From: Bacteroidales bacterium
GTDB taxonomy: Bacteria; Bacteroidota; Bacteroidia; Bacteroidales; UBA932
Direction: 5' to 3'
DNA length: 43,278 nucleotides
Assembly: GCA_017471025.1 (NCBI GenBank)
Contig: JAFUWX010000005.1
Location: 1 to 43,278, forward strand
In this document: positions 9,541-17,364 of the stretch, in pieces
Layout: each line of letters begins with the position of its first letter
Position numbering within the stretch: the stretch's first letter is position 1
Made by a program: the position numbers and the translations under genes
The notes under the pieces: model-generated
Told to the model about the DNA's origin: nothing
What the model saw: the letters and a program-made list of their open reading frames with translations, nothing else
Databases searched by the model: none

Positions 9541-10863
9541 ATGAGCAAGAAAGTATATATCGAGACCTACGGCTGCCAAATGAACGTGAATGATACGGAA
9601 GTCATCTTCTCCATCCTGGCCGATGCCGGCTATGCCCGGACCGGGGAAATGGGGGAGGCGGACGTCATCCTGGCCAACACCTGTTCCATCCGGGACAATG
9701 CCGAACAGCGTATCTGGGGCCGGATCGAGGTCTTCGCGACCGAGCGGCGCCGGCGTCCCGGCGTCGTCGTAGGCATCGTCGGCTGTATGGCGGAACGCCT
9801 GAAAGACAGCCTGTTGGATAGCCGCAAGGTCGATCTGGTGGCCGGACCGGACGCTTACCGCTCCCTGCCCGCGCTGCTGGCGGCGATCACCCCGGACCAT
9901 CCGCAGATCAACGTCCTGCTCTCCCACGAGGAAACCTATGCGGACATCCGCCCCCTGCGCATCGACAAGAACGGCGTCTCGGCCTTCATCTCCATCATGC
10001 GGGGCTGCAACAATGTCTGCTCCTATTGCGTCGTGCCCTATACCCGGGGCGCCGAACGCAGCCGCGACCCCCGGACCATCGTCCGCGAGGCCTGCGACGT
10101 ATTCTCCCGGGGGTACAAGGAAGTGACCCTGCTGGGGCAGAACGTGGATTCGTATTTCTGGAAATCGCCCGAGGGGAATGTCGGTTTCGCCCAGCTGCTG
10201 GAGCAGGTCGCCCGCATCAGCCCGGAGCTGCGCGTGCGCTATTCCACCTCCCATCCCAAGGACATCAGCGACGAGGTGATCGAGACGATGGGGCGCTATG
10301 AGAATATCTGCAAATGCATCCACCTGCCCGTCCAGAGCGGCAGCGACGTGATGCTGGAGAAAATGCGGCGCCGCTACACGCGGGCCTGGTATCTGGACCG
10401 GGTGCGGAAAATCCGCGAGGTCATGCCGGACTGCGCCATCACCACCGATATCATCGCCGGCTTCTGCGGCGAGACGGAGCAGGACCACCAGGATACCCTG
10501 TCCATCATGCGGGAGGTCGGCTACGACGCGGCCTTCATGTTCGCCTATTCCGAGCGGCCGGGGACCTTGGCGGCCCGCCATTATCCCGATGACGTCCCGC
10601 CCGAGGTGAAGAACCGCAGGCTTACGGAAATTATTGAGCTTCAGAATGTTCTGAGCCTGGAAAGCAATCGCCGGGATGTCGGCCGCACCTTCCGGGTGCT
10701 GGTGGAAGGTCCGTCCAAGCGCAGCGAGTTGGAGCTGTGCGGACGTACCTCATCCGGCAAGATGTGCGTATTCCCCGCCGTGGCGGGTGTCGGCGTCGGC
10801 GATTATGTGAAGGTCCGCGTCCTGGACTGCTCCTCCGCGACCCTGCGCTGCGAGCAGGTATAG
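9541..10863 (+). CDS. miaB: tRNA-2-methylthio-N6-isopentenyladenosine synthase
   Basis: Radical-SAM methylthiotransferase that adds the methylthio group to i6A37 of tRNAs. In the 440-residue product the N-terminal cluster cysteines are C12 (TYGCQMN), C48 (NTCSIR) and C82 (GCMAER), and the radical-SAM cluster is C156-x3-C160-x2-C163 (CNNVCSYC). The C-terminal 65 residues have the shape of a TRAM RNA-binding domain (VGRTFRVLVEG to the end). The NVNDTE segment and QNVDSY are typical of MiaB rather than MtaB or RimO. An in-frame TTG nine bases upstream could start translation, but the ATG is preferred. It is a single-gene unit with its own promoter; the next gene is on the opposite strand. Confidence 0.96.
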   Translation: MSKKVYIETYGCQMNVNDTEVIFSILADAGYARTGEMGEADVILANTCSIRDNAEQRIWGRIEVFATERRRRPGVVVGIVGCMAERLKDSLLDSRKVDLVAGPDAYRSLPALLAAITPDHPQINVLLSHEETYADIRPLRIDKNGVSAFISIMRGCNNVCSYCVVPYTRGAERSRDPRTIVREACDVFSRGYKEVTLLGQNVDSYFWKSPEGNVGFAQLLEQVARISPELRVRYSTSHPKDISDEVIETMGRYENICKCIHLPVQSGSDVMLEKMRRRYTRAWYLDRVRKIREVMPDCAITTDIIAGFCGETEQDHQDTLSIMREVGYDAAFMFAYSERPGTLAARHYPDDVPPEVKNRRLTEIIELQNVLSLESNRRDVGRTFRVLVEGPSKRSELELCGRTSSGKMCVFPAVAGVGVGDYVKVRVLDCSSATLRCEQV

Positions 10864-10912
10864 GCTGCGAGCCGGCTGAGAAGCTATTTCCAAAAAGCCT
10901 CTAAAAAGTTCC

Positions 10913-11566
10913 TCAGAGTTTTTCGCCGAAGGCGAGGTCTCCGGCGTCTCCCAGACCGGGCACGACATAGGAGTGCGCGGTCAGTTCTTCGTCGATGCCG
11001 GCCGTCCACAGGGTGATGTTGTCGTACGGCAGGCGTTTCTGCAGATATTCTACGGCATAGACGCTGGACACGGGGCAGACCAGGTGGGTATAGACCGGGG
11101 TGCTGTCCTCGAACAGGCGGTTCAGCGTGATTTCGATGGATTGCCCGGTGGCCAGCAGGGTGTCGGCCAGGATGAGGACCTTGCCGTTGAGGTTGGCCTG
11201 GGTGGAATATTCTACCTTGATGTGGAACTCGTCGCCCTTGTAATACTTGCGGAAGGCGGCCACGAAAGCGCTGTCGGCCTCGTCGAAAACATCCAGCAAG
11301 CCCTTGTGGAGGGGCAGGCCGGCCCGCAGGATGGAGCAGACCAGGACCTGGCTGTCGCAGGTCGGAACGGTCGCGGTGCCGAGCGGGGTAACGACTTCTT
11401 TGTCGCTGTATGCCAATTGTTTGCTGATCTCGTATCCAAAAATGCGGCCGATGCGTTCGAGGTTGAAACGGAAACGGACCCGGTCCTTCTGGACGGATTT
11501 GTCGCGAATCTGGGCGATGTAGTTGCCCAGCATGGAGTGGCTTTCGGAGAGGTTGATGACTTTCAT
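10913..11566 (-). CDS. upp: Uracil phosphoribosyltransferase
   Basis: Pyrimidine salvage enzyme making UMP from uracil and PRPP in the cytoplasm. The 217-residue product begins MKVINLSESHSMLGNYIAQ and ends PGLGDAGDLAFGEKL, the conserved UPRT C-terminus that closes over uracil (usually PGLGDAGDRxFGT). The PRPP loop is VLILADTLLATGQSIE, with DTLLATGQS in place of the common DPMLATGGS; this variant is seen in the Bacteroidetes type of enzyme as far as I recall. The gene has its own TATCTTTG promoter, so it is not tied to radC, which ends 55 bases upstream. Confidence 0.94.
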   Translation of the reverse strand: MKVINLSESHSMLGNYIAQIRDKSVQKDRVRFRFNLERIGRIFGYEISKQLAYSDKEVVTPLGTATVPTCDSQVLVCSILRAGLPLHKGLLDVFDEADSAFVAAFRKYYKGDEFHIKVEYSTQANLNGKVLILADTLLATGQSIEITLNRLFEDSTPVYTHLVCPVSSVYAVEYLQKRLPYDNITLWTAGIDEELTAHSYVVPGLGDAGDLAFGEKL

Positions 11567-11591
11567 GGCTTTGTATCGTGTTACCGGATAA

Positions 11592-11599
11592 CAAAGATA
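11592..11599 (-). promoter_or_regulatory. upp promoter box
   Basis: TATCTTTG on the minus strand, 25 bases before the upp start codon, lying in the short gap after radC. Confidence 0.7.
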
Positions 11600-11620
11600 G
11601 TCAAATCTCTCGGAAAACCA

Positions 11621-12367
11621 TCAGGGTTCTTGCATTTTCGGCAGTCGGGGCAGGTGTTTCTCCGCCGGGCGCCCGTTCTGCGGGAGCAGCGTGACCAGCT
11701 CGTCCTGGAAACTGTAATAGGAAGAATCGGCGAAGATGACGTGGTCCAGCACGGTCATGCCCAGGATCCGGGCGGCCGTCTGCAGGCGCATCGTGGCCTG
11801 GATGTCCTCCTGGCCGGGCTGCGGATTGCCGGAGGGATGGTTGTGGACGACGGTCAGTCCGGCCGCCTTGCGGTCGAGGGCGTGCTGGAGGATCCGTTTG
11901 ATGTCGAAGGTCGTCTCGCTGAAGCCGCCGATGGATACCAACTCTGTCGAAATGACGTAATTGGACCGGTTCAGATAGACGATCCAGCACTGCTCGTGGT
12001 CCAGCCCTTTCAGGCGCGGGGCCATCAGGCGGTAAATCATGCCGGCATTGCGGATGGCGGTCCGCTCGTAGGGGTAATCTTCGGCCTGGAAGCGCCGGCC
12101 GAGCTCGAAAGCGGCCAGGATGGTCGCCGCCTTCAGCGGCCCGATTCCCGAGATTTTCCGCATCTGGTCCAGCGTCATCGCGGACAGCCCGGTGAGGCTG
12201 CCGCCGGCTTCCTGCAGCAGGCGCCGCGACAGATCGACGGCGTTGTGGCTTCCGGTGCCGGTCCGCAGCAGGACGGCCAGCAGTTCCGCATTGCTCAGCC
12301 CCGTGGGGCCGTGCCCGAGCAGCCGTTCGCGGGGCCGCTCATCCCTTCCCATGTCCTGGATTTTCAT
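11621..12367 (-). CDS. radC: RadC family JAMM/MPN domain protein
   Basis: A 248-residue member of the RadC family. Residues 1-90 carry a helix-hairpin-helix (MRKISGIGPLKAATILAAFELG), and residues 105-225 the JAB1/MPN metalloprotease-like domain with the metal motif HNHPSGNPQPGQED (H175, H177, D188) and an upstream acidic residue in FSETTFDIKR. The original link to DNA repair is disputed; a DNA-associated role is inferred from the HhH domain only. The ATG is preceded by AAAGGAG eight bases away, a Shine-Dalgarno-like stretch that is uncommon in this window. A weak box, TACCTTGC, lies at 12399-12406. The C-terminus is a little longer than usual and rich in proline and basic residues. Confidence 0.94.
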   Translation of the reverse strand: MKIQDMGRDERPRERLLGHGPTGLSNAELLAVLLRTGTGSHNAVDLSRRLLQEAGGSLTGLSAMTLDQMRKISGIGPLKAATILAAFELGRRFQAEDYPYERTAIRNAGMIYRLMAPRLKGLDHEQCWIVYLNRSNYVISTELVSIGGFSETTFDIKRILQHALDRKAAGLTVVHNHPSGNPQPGQEDIQATMRLQTAARILGMTVLDHVIFADSSYYSFQDELVTLLPQNGRPAEKHLPRLPKMQEP

Positions 12368-12487
12368 ACGCTCCTTTCCTTTTTGTCCATTTCGGTCGGC
12401 AAGGTAAGGCTTATCGGGGAAAATCAGGCGGAAAAGTAGGGTGGTCGCAGCAGATTTACCGAATTTTTATCCGAATGTGCGGAATTC

Positions 12488-13369
12488 TTATCTCACAGAC
12501 AACAACATATCCCCCCACTCCCGGATATCGCGGACGACGAAATCCGGCGGATAGAACTCCGGGTGGGGGTTGACGGCGGCATCCCGGGCGACCGCCTCCG
12601 CCGTTTCCAGGGTCGTTTCGCCCGAGAGGACGAGCACCCCGACGGCGCCGGCGTTGTGGGCCATGGCCGTGTCCGTATAGATCCTGTCCCCGACCATGGC
12701 GGTCTCTTCCGGCTGCAGGCCATGCCGGTGCATGATGCCCTGGAGCAGGGTAGGGTCGGGTTTCCCCAGCACGACGTCCGGCCTGCGACCGGTGGCGTGT
12801 TCGATGCATTTCTGCAAGGAGCCGCAGTCCACCAGGATGGTCCGCTGGTCCGTGGGGCAGACCCGGTCCGGGTTCGTCGCGACGTAGGGAATGCCCTGTG
12901 CGGCCCACCAGGCCGCCCGGCAGAGCCGTTCGTAGCGCAGGGTCGGGTCGAAGGCGACGACCAGCACGTCGGGAACGTCGTCCGGATCGTCGGCGCAGGC
13001 GGTGAATCCGGCCTGCGTGAACTGCGTGGTCATGCTTGGCGTGCCCAGCAGAAAGAGCTTCCGGGCCTGCGGATACCGTTCGCGGATGTAGTCTATGGCC
13101 GCCAGGGACGTGGTGTACATGTTGTCCGGGCTCGCCTGGATGCCCATCAGGTCCAGTTTCCGGATGTAATCGGCGACGCTCCGGGTGGGGTTGTTCGTCA
13201 GAAAGGAGTAGCCGATGCCGGCGGAGCGCAGGTCTTCCAGGAAGCCCGGGGTGAAGGGAAACAACTGGTTGCCCAGATAGATCGTGCCGTCCATGTCCAG
13301 GGCGACGTGGCGGATTTTGGCCAGTTTTTCCCGCATCTGCGGGGTGATGACGGTATTGTGACGGTCCAT
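12488..13369 (-). CDS. HAD-superfamily IIA phosphatase (NagD/PGP-like)
   Basis: A 293-residue haloacid-dehalogenase-type phosphatase of subclass IIA. Motif I is DMDGT at 25-29, with both catalytic aspartates; motif II is FLTNNPTRS, the NagD-type threonine; motif III lysine lies in VVLGKPDP; motif IV is MVGDRIYTDTAMA. The cap between motifs II and III is the C2a type. Substrates in this family range from nucleotides to phosphoglycolate and sugar phosphates, so the substrate is open. A start at 13411 in frame would lie upstream of the promoter box TACTTTTG (13394-13387), so the ATG at 13369 is chosen. It is a single-gene unit, divergent from the MFS transporter. Confidence 0.9.
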   Translation of the reverse strand: MDRHNTVITPQMREKLAKIRHVALDMDGTIYLGNQLFPFTPGFLEDLRSAGIGYSFLTNNPTRSVADYIRKLDLMGIQASPDNMYTTSLAAIDYIRERYPQARKLFLLGTPSMTTQFTQAGFTACADDPDDVPDVLVVAFDPTLRYERLCRAAWWAAQGIPYVATNPDRVCPTDQRTILVDCGSLQKCIEHATGRRPDVVLGKPDPTLLQGIMHRHGLQPEETAMVGDRIYTDTAMAHNAGAVGVLVLSGETTLETAEAVARDAAVNPHPEFYPPDFVVRDIREWGDMLLSVR

Positions 13370-13386
13370 GCTTGCTGCTTTTCCTG

Positions 13387-13394
13387 CAAAAGTA
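13387..13394 (-). promoter_or_regulatory. Promoter box of the HAD phosphatase gene
   Basis: TACTTTTG on the minus strand, 17 bases before the chosen ATG at 13369. It fixes the start choice because the longer frame would begin upstream of it. Confidence 0.6.
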
Positions 13395-13494
13395 GCAAAT
13401 ATTCCGGACAATGGGAAACGTTCCGGTTTTTAGGAATCCCGGCGGAAATGGCAGAATTCGCGGGCCGGGTCTCTGTATTTCGGCGCAAATTTAT

Positions 13495-13502
13495 TAACTT
13501 CG
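13495..13502 (+). promoter_or_regulatory. Probable promoter box of the MFS transporter gene
   Basis: TAACTTCG, one mismatch from TAnnTTTG, 48 bases before the ATG at 13551. Confidence 0.45.
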
Positions 13503-13550
13503 CTGCAAGAACCCGGACGCGCCGCCCGGGCCTGTGCAAAACCTACCGAT

Positions 13551-14891
13551 ATGGACGATCAAACCCGGAAAAAGTACAATTATTGGCAATGGCGGACCCT
13601 CATCATCCTGATGGTGGGATACCTGCTGTTCTATTTCGTGCGCAAGAATTTCAGCCTGGTGATGCCGGCCCTGGAGTCGGAGCTCGGCCTGAGCAAGATA
13701 CAGCTCGGTATCTTCTTGACAATCAATGGTATCGTCTATGGCTTGTCCCGTTTTGTCAACGGCTTCCTGGCCGACCGCTTCAGCCGCAAGGCCTTGATGG
13801 CGACGGGTCTGGCCCTGTCCGCCGTCGTCAATATCCTGATCGGTCTGAGTCCGCAGCTGGACGGCCTGCTTCCGCTGCTGGATACGGAGGGCAAGGCGAC
13901 GGTCGGATTCGTCTGGTTCGTCGGGGCCCTGCTGATTGTCAACGGTTATATGCAGGGCATGGGTTATCCGCCCTGCGCCAGCTTGATGGCCAATTGGTTC
14001 AAACCATCCGAGCTGGCCACCAAACAGTCCATCTGGAACAGCTCCCATTCGATCGGAGCCGGGCTGGTGGCACTGCTCTGCGGCTTTATCCTGCAGCGTT
14101 TTACCTATAGCGCCTGGCAATGGTGTTTCTTCGTTCCGGCCATCCTGTCCGTGTTCGGGGCGGCGCTGATTTTCTTCGGCCTGGCCGATACCCCGGAATC
14201 GGTGGGACTGCCGGCTCCGGACGGGCAGGCGGCCAGCCGCACGACGGGCGGGAAGGATTCCTACAAGAAGTTCATCCGCGAGATGGTCTTCCGCAACCCG
14301 GTCATCTGGATCCTGGCGGCGACCAACTTCTGCGTCTATGTCATCCGTTTCACCATTTTGGACTGGGGCACGACCTTCATGACCCAATATAAAGGGATGG
14401 ATATCGCCGCGGCTTCTTCCGTCGTGGCCGCATCCGAGCTGTTCGGCGGCATCGTCGGTACCCTGGCTGCCGGCTGGGTGACGGATAAATTCTTCGCCAG
14501 CAAGGCCCATCGGGTCTGCCTGATCTGCACCCTGGGCGCCACGCTTTCCTTCTTCTTGTTCTGGAAGACCCCGGATTCGATGAACTGGCTGTCCATCGTG
14601 TTCATCGTGTTGTCCAGTTTCTTCGTCTATGGGCCTCAGGCCCTGCTGGGCATCGCCGCATCGAACCAGGCCACCAAGCATGCGGCCGCTACGGCCAACG
14701 GCGTGCTGGGCATCTTCGGTTACGTCAGTCCGCTGGTATCGGCCCTGCTGTTCGGCTTCCTGGCCGACCGCTTCGGCTGGGATTCGGTATTCGCGGTCGC
14801 CATCGGCTTCGGCTTGCTCGGGTCGCTCATCATCGCCTCCATCTGGAAGGCCCCGGCGGACGGCTATGACCGCGCCGCCCGGCTGGACTGA
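13551..14891 (+). CDS. MFS transporter, organophosphate:phosphate antiporter family (GlpT/UhpC-like)
   Basis: A 446-residue inner-membrane protein with about 12 hydrophobic segments in two halves. The N-terminal segment LFYFVRKNFSLVMPAL and the loop NGIVYGLSRFVNGFLADRFSRK fit the GlpT/UhpT/UhpC family (FYxxRKNFxxAMP and YGxSKFxxGxxxDRxxxR). The family exchanges glycerol 3-phosphate or hexose phosphates for phosphate. Because the window also holds glpK and glpF, glycerol 3-phosphate is an attractive substrate, but that is inference; hexose phosphate or a sensor role like UhpC cannot be excluded. The gene stands alone with divergent promoters between it and the HAD phosphatase, which could act on related phosphate esters. 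It marks the left edge of the A+T-rich segment. Confidence 0.88.
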   Translation: MDDQTRKKYNYWQWRTLIILMVGYLLFYFVRKNFSLVMPALESELGLSKIQLGIFLTINGIVYGLSRFVNGFLADRFSRKALMATGLALSAVVNILIGLSPQLDGLLPLLDTEGKATVGFVWFVGALLIVNGYMQGMGYPPCASLMANWFKPSELATKQSIWNSSHSIGAGLVALLCGFILQRFTYSAWQWCFFVPAILSVFGAALIFFGLADTPESVGLPAPDGQAASRTTGGKDSYKKFIREMVFRNPVIWILAATNFCVYVIRFTILDWGTTFMTQYKGMDIAAASSVVAASELFGGIVGTLAAGWVTDKFFASKAHRVCLICTLGATLSFFLFWKTPDSMNWLSIVFIVLSSFFVYGPQALLGIAASNQATKHAAATANGVLGIFGYVSPLVSALLFGFLADRFGWDSVFAVAIGFGLLGSLIIASIWKAPADGYDRAARLD

Positions 14892-14914
14892 GACGTTTTA
14901 TTTTTTTTGAGTGA

Positions 14915-16345
14915 CTAAACCAAGTCCTCTAAAAGGACAACCTTCTGGAAAGCATCCCGATATTCGTTAGATACCAGACCTTCCGTAGTAATCAGGGTCA
15001 TGTGAACGATCTTTCGTTTCGGAAGTTTTTCCTGTAGAATGGCCAGCCTGCTGTTGAGTTTTTTGTTGTATTCCTTCGTCACCTTGAATTCTCCATTGTA
15101 GAACTTTATTTCACAGAGGTTTACCACATTGTCGGCTCTGTCGATGATAAGGTCTATCTGTGTTCCTTCTCTGTCGTCATCTCCCTGGACCGACCACTGG
15201 GATTCTTCGGAATTCACTCCGCTTACGCCGAGCGCTTTTTTGATTTCGTCAATATGGTTGAGGCACAACTCCTCAAAAGCATGCCCTCTCCACCCATTCA
15301 AAGCGGGTGATTTTAAATTGTTCATCCAGAAATTTCTGTCAGTAACTTCCTTCTTTTCAACGAAATAAAGCCAAAAACGGCAGAAACTGTCTGTAAGGCG
15401 GTAATAGGGCCTCTTTGCACTTTCTCCAAACGGGATATATTTCATGATGAAATCACTCGCCATCAGCGCTTTAAGCTGTTGGGTCAGGCCGCCGCCGTCC
15501 TCGATGCCGGTCTTCTTCGAAATAGACTCCCGTGTCAAACCGGAATGACGGGTGGCCAACAAACGGACTATACTCTTGTATTGCTCCGGGTTGATGAACA
15601 ACGAACCGAACAACAGGTCGAATTCATCACCGAGTTTTGCGTCTTTGGCAAAAAAGAGTTTGTCAATGTTCTGAGCCAGCGACAACTCCGGATCAACCAT
15701 CTTCATATAGTAAGGAATCCCTCCCAGTACCATATATGACTGAGCAATGTCATATATAGACATTTTTACGCCCGCCTCATCATAAAACGACCTGCATTCG
15801 GCGAGGGTGAAAGGGCTCAGATGTATTTTCTCAGTTATTCTTCCGTACAAGCCGCCTTTATTGTTAATCAAATTGTCTTCCATCCAGGAAGTAGCGCTGC
15901 CGCAGACGATGAGCAGAATGTCATCCCGTTTTGCTGCCCATCCGTTCCAAAAATTCTCAAAAGCCGGCACAAAGCGCGAACGCGCCGTATCCAGCCAGGG
16001 TAATTCATCGATGAACACGACTTTTTTCTCTCCTTGTTTCTTTGTCTCAAGGAGCTGTTCCAAAAGAAAAAAGGCATCCATCCACGTTTTCGGGCATGGC
16101 GTTTCTTTCAGTCCATATCTCAGTAATGTATGATGAAAGGCATTCAGCTGGTCCTGTAGCAGGTTCTTCCTGTCTCTGTCATATGGAGATAATCCGGTAT
16201 GCCAGAAGGCGAATTCTCCTTTGAAGTACTCCTTGACGAGATACGTTTTTCCGACACGGCGACGTCCATATACCGCGACGAATTCTGAATCATTACTCCT
16301 GAACAACTTCTCCAGCTGTTTCTGTTCTTTTATTCTTCCTGTCAT
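14915..16345 (-). CDS. AAA ATPase with C-terminal nuclease-like domain (ATPase_2/DUF234 type)
   Basis: A 476-residue member of the archaeal-type ATP-binding family common in Bacteroidetes. Walker A is VYGRRRVGKTYLV near residue 24-36, with the characteristic RRRxGKT form; Walker B is KVVFIDELPW; a sensor-like CGSATSWM follows, then a PYYMKM segment and a winged-helix-like region around 265-310. The C-terminus (about 375-440) contains GTQIDLIIDR followed by NLCEIKFYNG, a D-x(n)-ExK pattern like the PD-(D/E)xK nuclease fold of DUF234. Role unknown; members are often in accessory DNA. The start at 16345 is chosen because the in-frame codon at 16366 would lie on the promoter box (16371-16364). 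Base composition is lower in GC than flanking core genes. Confidence 0.85.
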   Translation of the reverse strand: MTGRIKEQKQLEKLFRSNDSEFVAVYGRRRVGKTYLVKEYFKGEFAFWHTGLSPYDRDRKNLLQDQLNAFHHTLLRYGLKETPCPKTWMDAFFLLEQLLETKKQGEKKVVFIDELPWLDTARSRFVPAFENFWNGWAAKRDDILLIVCGSATSWMEDNLINNKGGLYGRITEKIHLSPFTLAECRSFYDEAGVKMSIYDIAQSYMVLGGIPYYMKMVDPELSLAQNIDKLFFAKDAKLGDEFDLLFGSLFINPEQYKSIVRLLATRHSGLTRESISKKTGIEDGGGLTQQLKALMASDFIMKYIPFGESAKRPYYRLTDSFCRFWLYFVEKKEVTDRNFWMNNLKSPALNGWRGHAFEELCLNHIDEIKKALGVSGVNSEESQWSVQGDDDREGTQIDLIIDRADNVVNLCEIKFYNGEFKVTKEYNKKLNSRLAILQEKLPKRKIVHMTLITTEGLVSNEYRDAFQKVVLLEDLV

Positions 16346-16363
16346 AACCTTGAGAATTTTGCA

Positions 16364-16393
16364 CAAATATAGCTTTTATTTTTCTACAAACAA
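16364..16393 (-). promoter_or_regulatory. Promoter of the AAA ATPase gene
   Basis: TATATTTG (16371-16364) with TTG (16393-16391) 19 bases upstream, an exact match to the consensus layout. The expected start of transcription leaves a leader of about 10-15 bases. Confidence 0.8.
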
Positions 16394-16416
16394 AGAAATT
16401 TCGCGGTTGTAGAAAA
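16380..16416. repeat. 10-base inverted repeat around the -33 element of the ATPase promoter
   Basis: TTTTCTACAA at 16380-16389 and its exact reverse complement TTGTAGAAAA at 16407-16416, 17 bases apart. The TTG -33 element (16391-16393) lies between the arms, so a dimeric regulator bound here would cover the promoter. A further partial copy, TTTTCTACA, is at 16432-16440. Confidence 0.7.
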
Positions 16417-16430
16417 TTAAACACTCTTTA

Positions 16431-16470
16431 TTTTTCTACACTCGTGCAAATTTGGTGCTATTTAGAAAAA
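16431..16470. repeat. Second, 8-base inverted repeat
   Basis: TTTTTCTA at 16431-16438 pairs with TAGAAAAA at 16463-16470. It shares the TTCTA core with the first inverted repeat 15 bases away, so the two may form a double operator. The rest of the gap, 16471-16604, shows no gene that I can support. Confidence 0.5.
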
Positions 16471-16604
16471 TAAACAAGCTATCCTTTGGGAACAAACCTA
16501 GTCCACGATGAACCACTGTTATTTCCAGCCCCGTCGGCCGTTGAACAAAAAGGTGCTGACTAAAAAGCTGATTCTTCGGCAGCGTAACCCGCCACGGACA
16601 TGAT

Positions 16605-16633
16605 TTGCTTCTATCATATTTTTTGTATATTTG
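16605..16633 (+). promoter_or_regulatory. Promoter of the DUF4468-like gene unit
   Basis: TATATTTG at 16626-16633 with TTG at 16605-16607, 18 bases apart. Transcription would start near 16640 and cover the small ORF at 16697 and the gene at 16768. Confidence 0.65.
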
Positions 16634-16696
16634 TCAGACGAACCTGGTTGCAGATATTTTAGCTGAGATCCAAGGCTTGTATAAAGATGATGCGAT

Positions 16697-16771
16697 ATGA
16701 AAAAACAGGAGAATCAAAATCCTCAGGATAAGGCCGCCTTCCGGACCGACTTTCGACAGAAAAGAGTATGA
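16697..16771 (+). CDS. Possible 24-residue leader peptide
   Basis: ATG to TGA frame of 24 codons (starts MKKQENQNPQDK, ends RQKRV), very polar, with no similarity that I recognise. Its TGA overlaps the ATG of the following secreted-protein gene by four bases (ATGA), an arrangement that supports translational coupling. It lies within the transcript expected from the TATATTTG promoter. It could also be the remnant N-terminus of an interrupted gene. Support is positional only, so confidence is low. Confidence 0.35.
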   Translation: MKKQENQNPQDKAAFRTDFRQKRV

Positions 16772-17313
16772 AAAGAGTTATTATCGCCATCGTTTTCCTG
16801 CTGTCCGCGCTCGCTGTGCGGGGGCAAGAGTATGCAACCTTGACTTTTCAGGAAACGTTCGAGGTGCCGGACGTGTCGTCCCGGTACATTTATCTGCGGT
16901 ACCGGGAATGGCTGGAACGCAGCGGGAATACTTTCAGCTTGCAGAACAGGCCTGCATCCACCTCCGAGAACGGCGCCATATTCCAATGCACGAACAGCGG
17001 TTGCACGCATGTTAAATTTTGGTTTCGGATGATTCCGCGTAACGTACTCACATCGTTTGAGGTCTTCGTCGAATGCCGGGACAATCAGCTTCAGCTGCGC
17101 CTTACGAATATCCTTTGGGTAGCCAACGCCTCGATGGGCTATTTTTGCGGAGAGAACGGGCGGCTTTATCTGGACCTGTACCCCAGGAGGGACCGCCAAT
17201 TTGCCCAGAAAATTGCTGATGGGATAGCTGCCTATTTCGAGGATATGTGCTCATCAGTCGCCGAAGGCCTTGCACGCCCTTCCGAATGCGAACCGCCGCT
17301 GCTGAACGCATGA
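16768..17313 (+). CDS. Exported DUF4468-like protein
   Basis: A 181-residue protein with a clear signal peptide (MKRVIIAIVFLLSALAVRGQ, cleavage after RGQ). The mature part has the layout of DUF4468, a domain with a TBP-like fold frequent in Bacteroidetes: a FQETFEVPDVSSRYIYLRY start, a WLERSGNTFSLQN segment corresponding to the usual ALEWxxKxF, then two strands around VKFWFRMIPRN and FEVFVECRDNQLQLRLTNI. This match is by pattern and is not certain. Function of the domain is unknown. The mature protein contains six cysteines, unusual for a periplasmic protein of this size and possibly disulfide-linked. The gene converges with the barrel operon to its right. Confidence 0.65.
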   Translation: MKRVIIAIVFLLSALAVRGQEYATLTFQETFEVPDVSSRYIYLRYREWLERSGNTFSLQNRPASTSENGAIFQCTNSGCTHVKFWFRMIPRNVLTSFEVFVECRDNQLQLRLTNILWVANASMGYFCGENGRLYLDLYPRRDRQFAQKIADGIAAYFEDMCSSVAEGLARPSECEPPLLNA

Positions 17314-17364
17314 TGTCATTCATGCTGATATCATAACAGACGCCGGGTATAACGCCCTGTAAAC

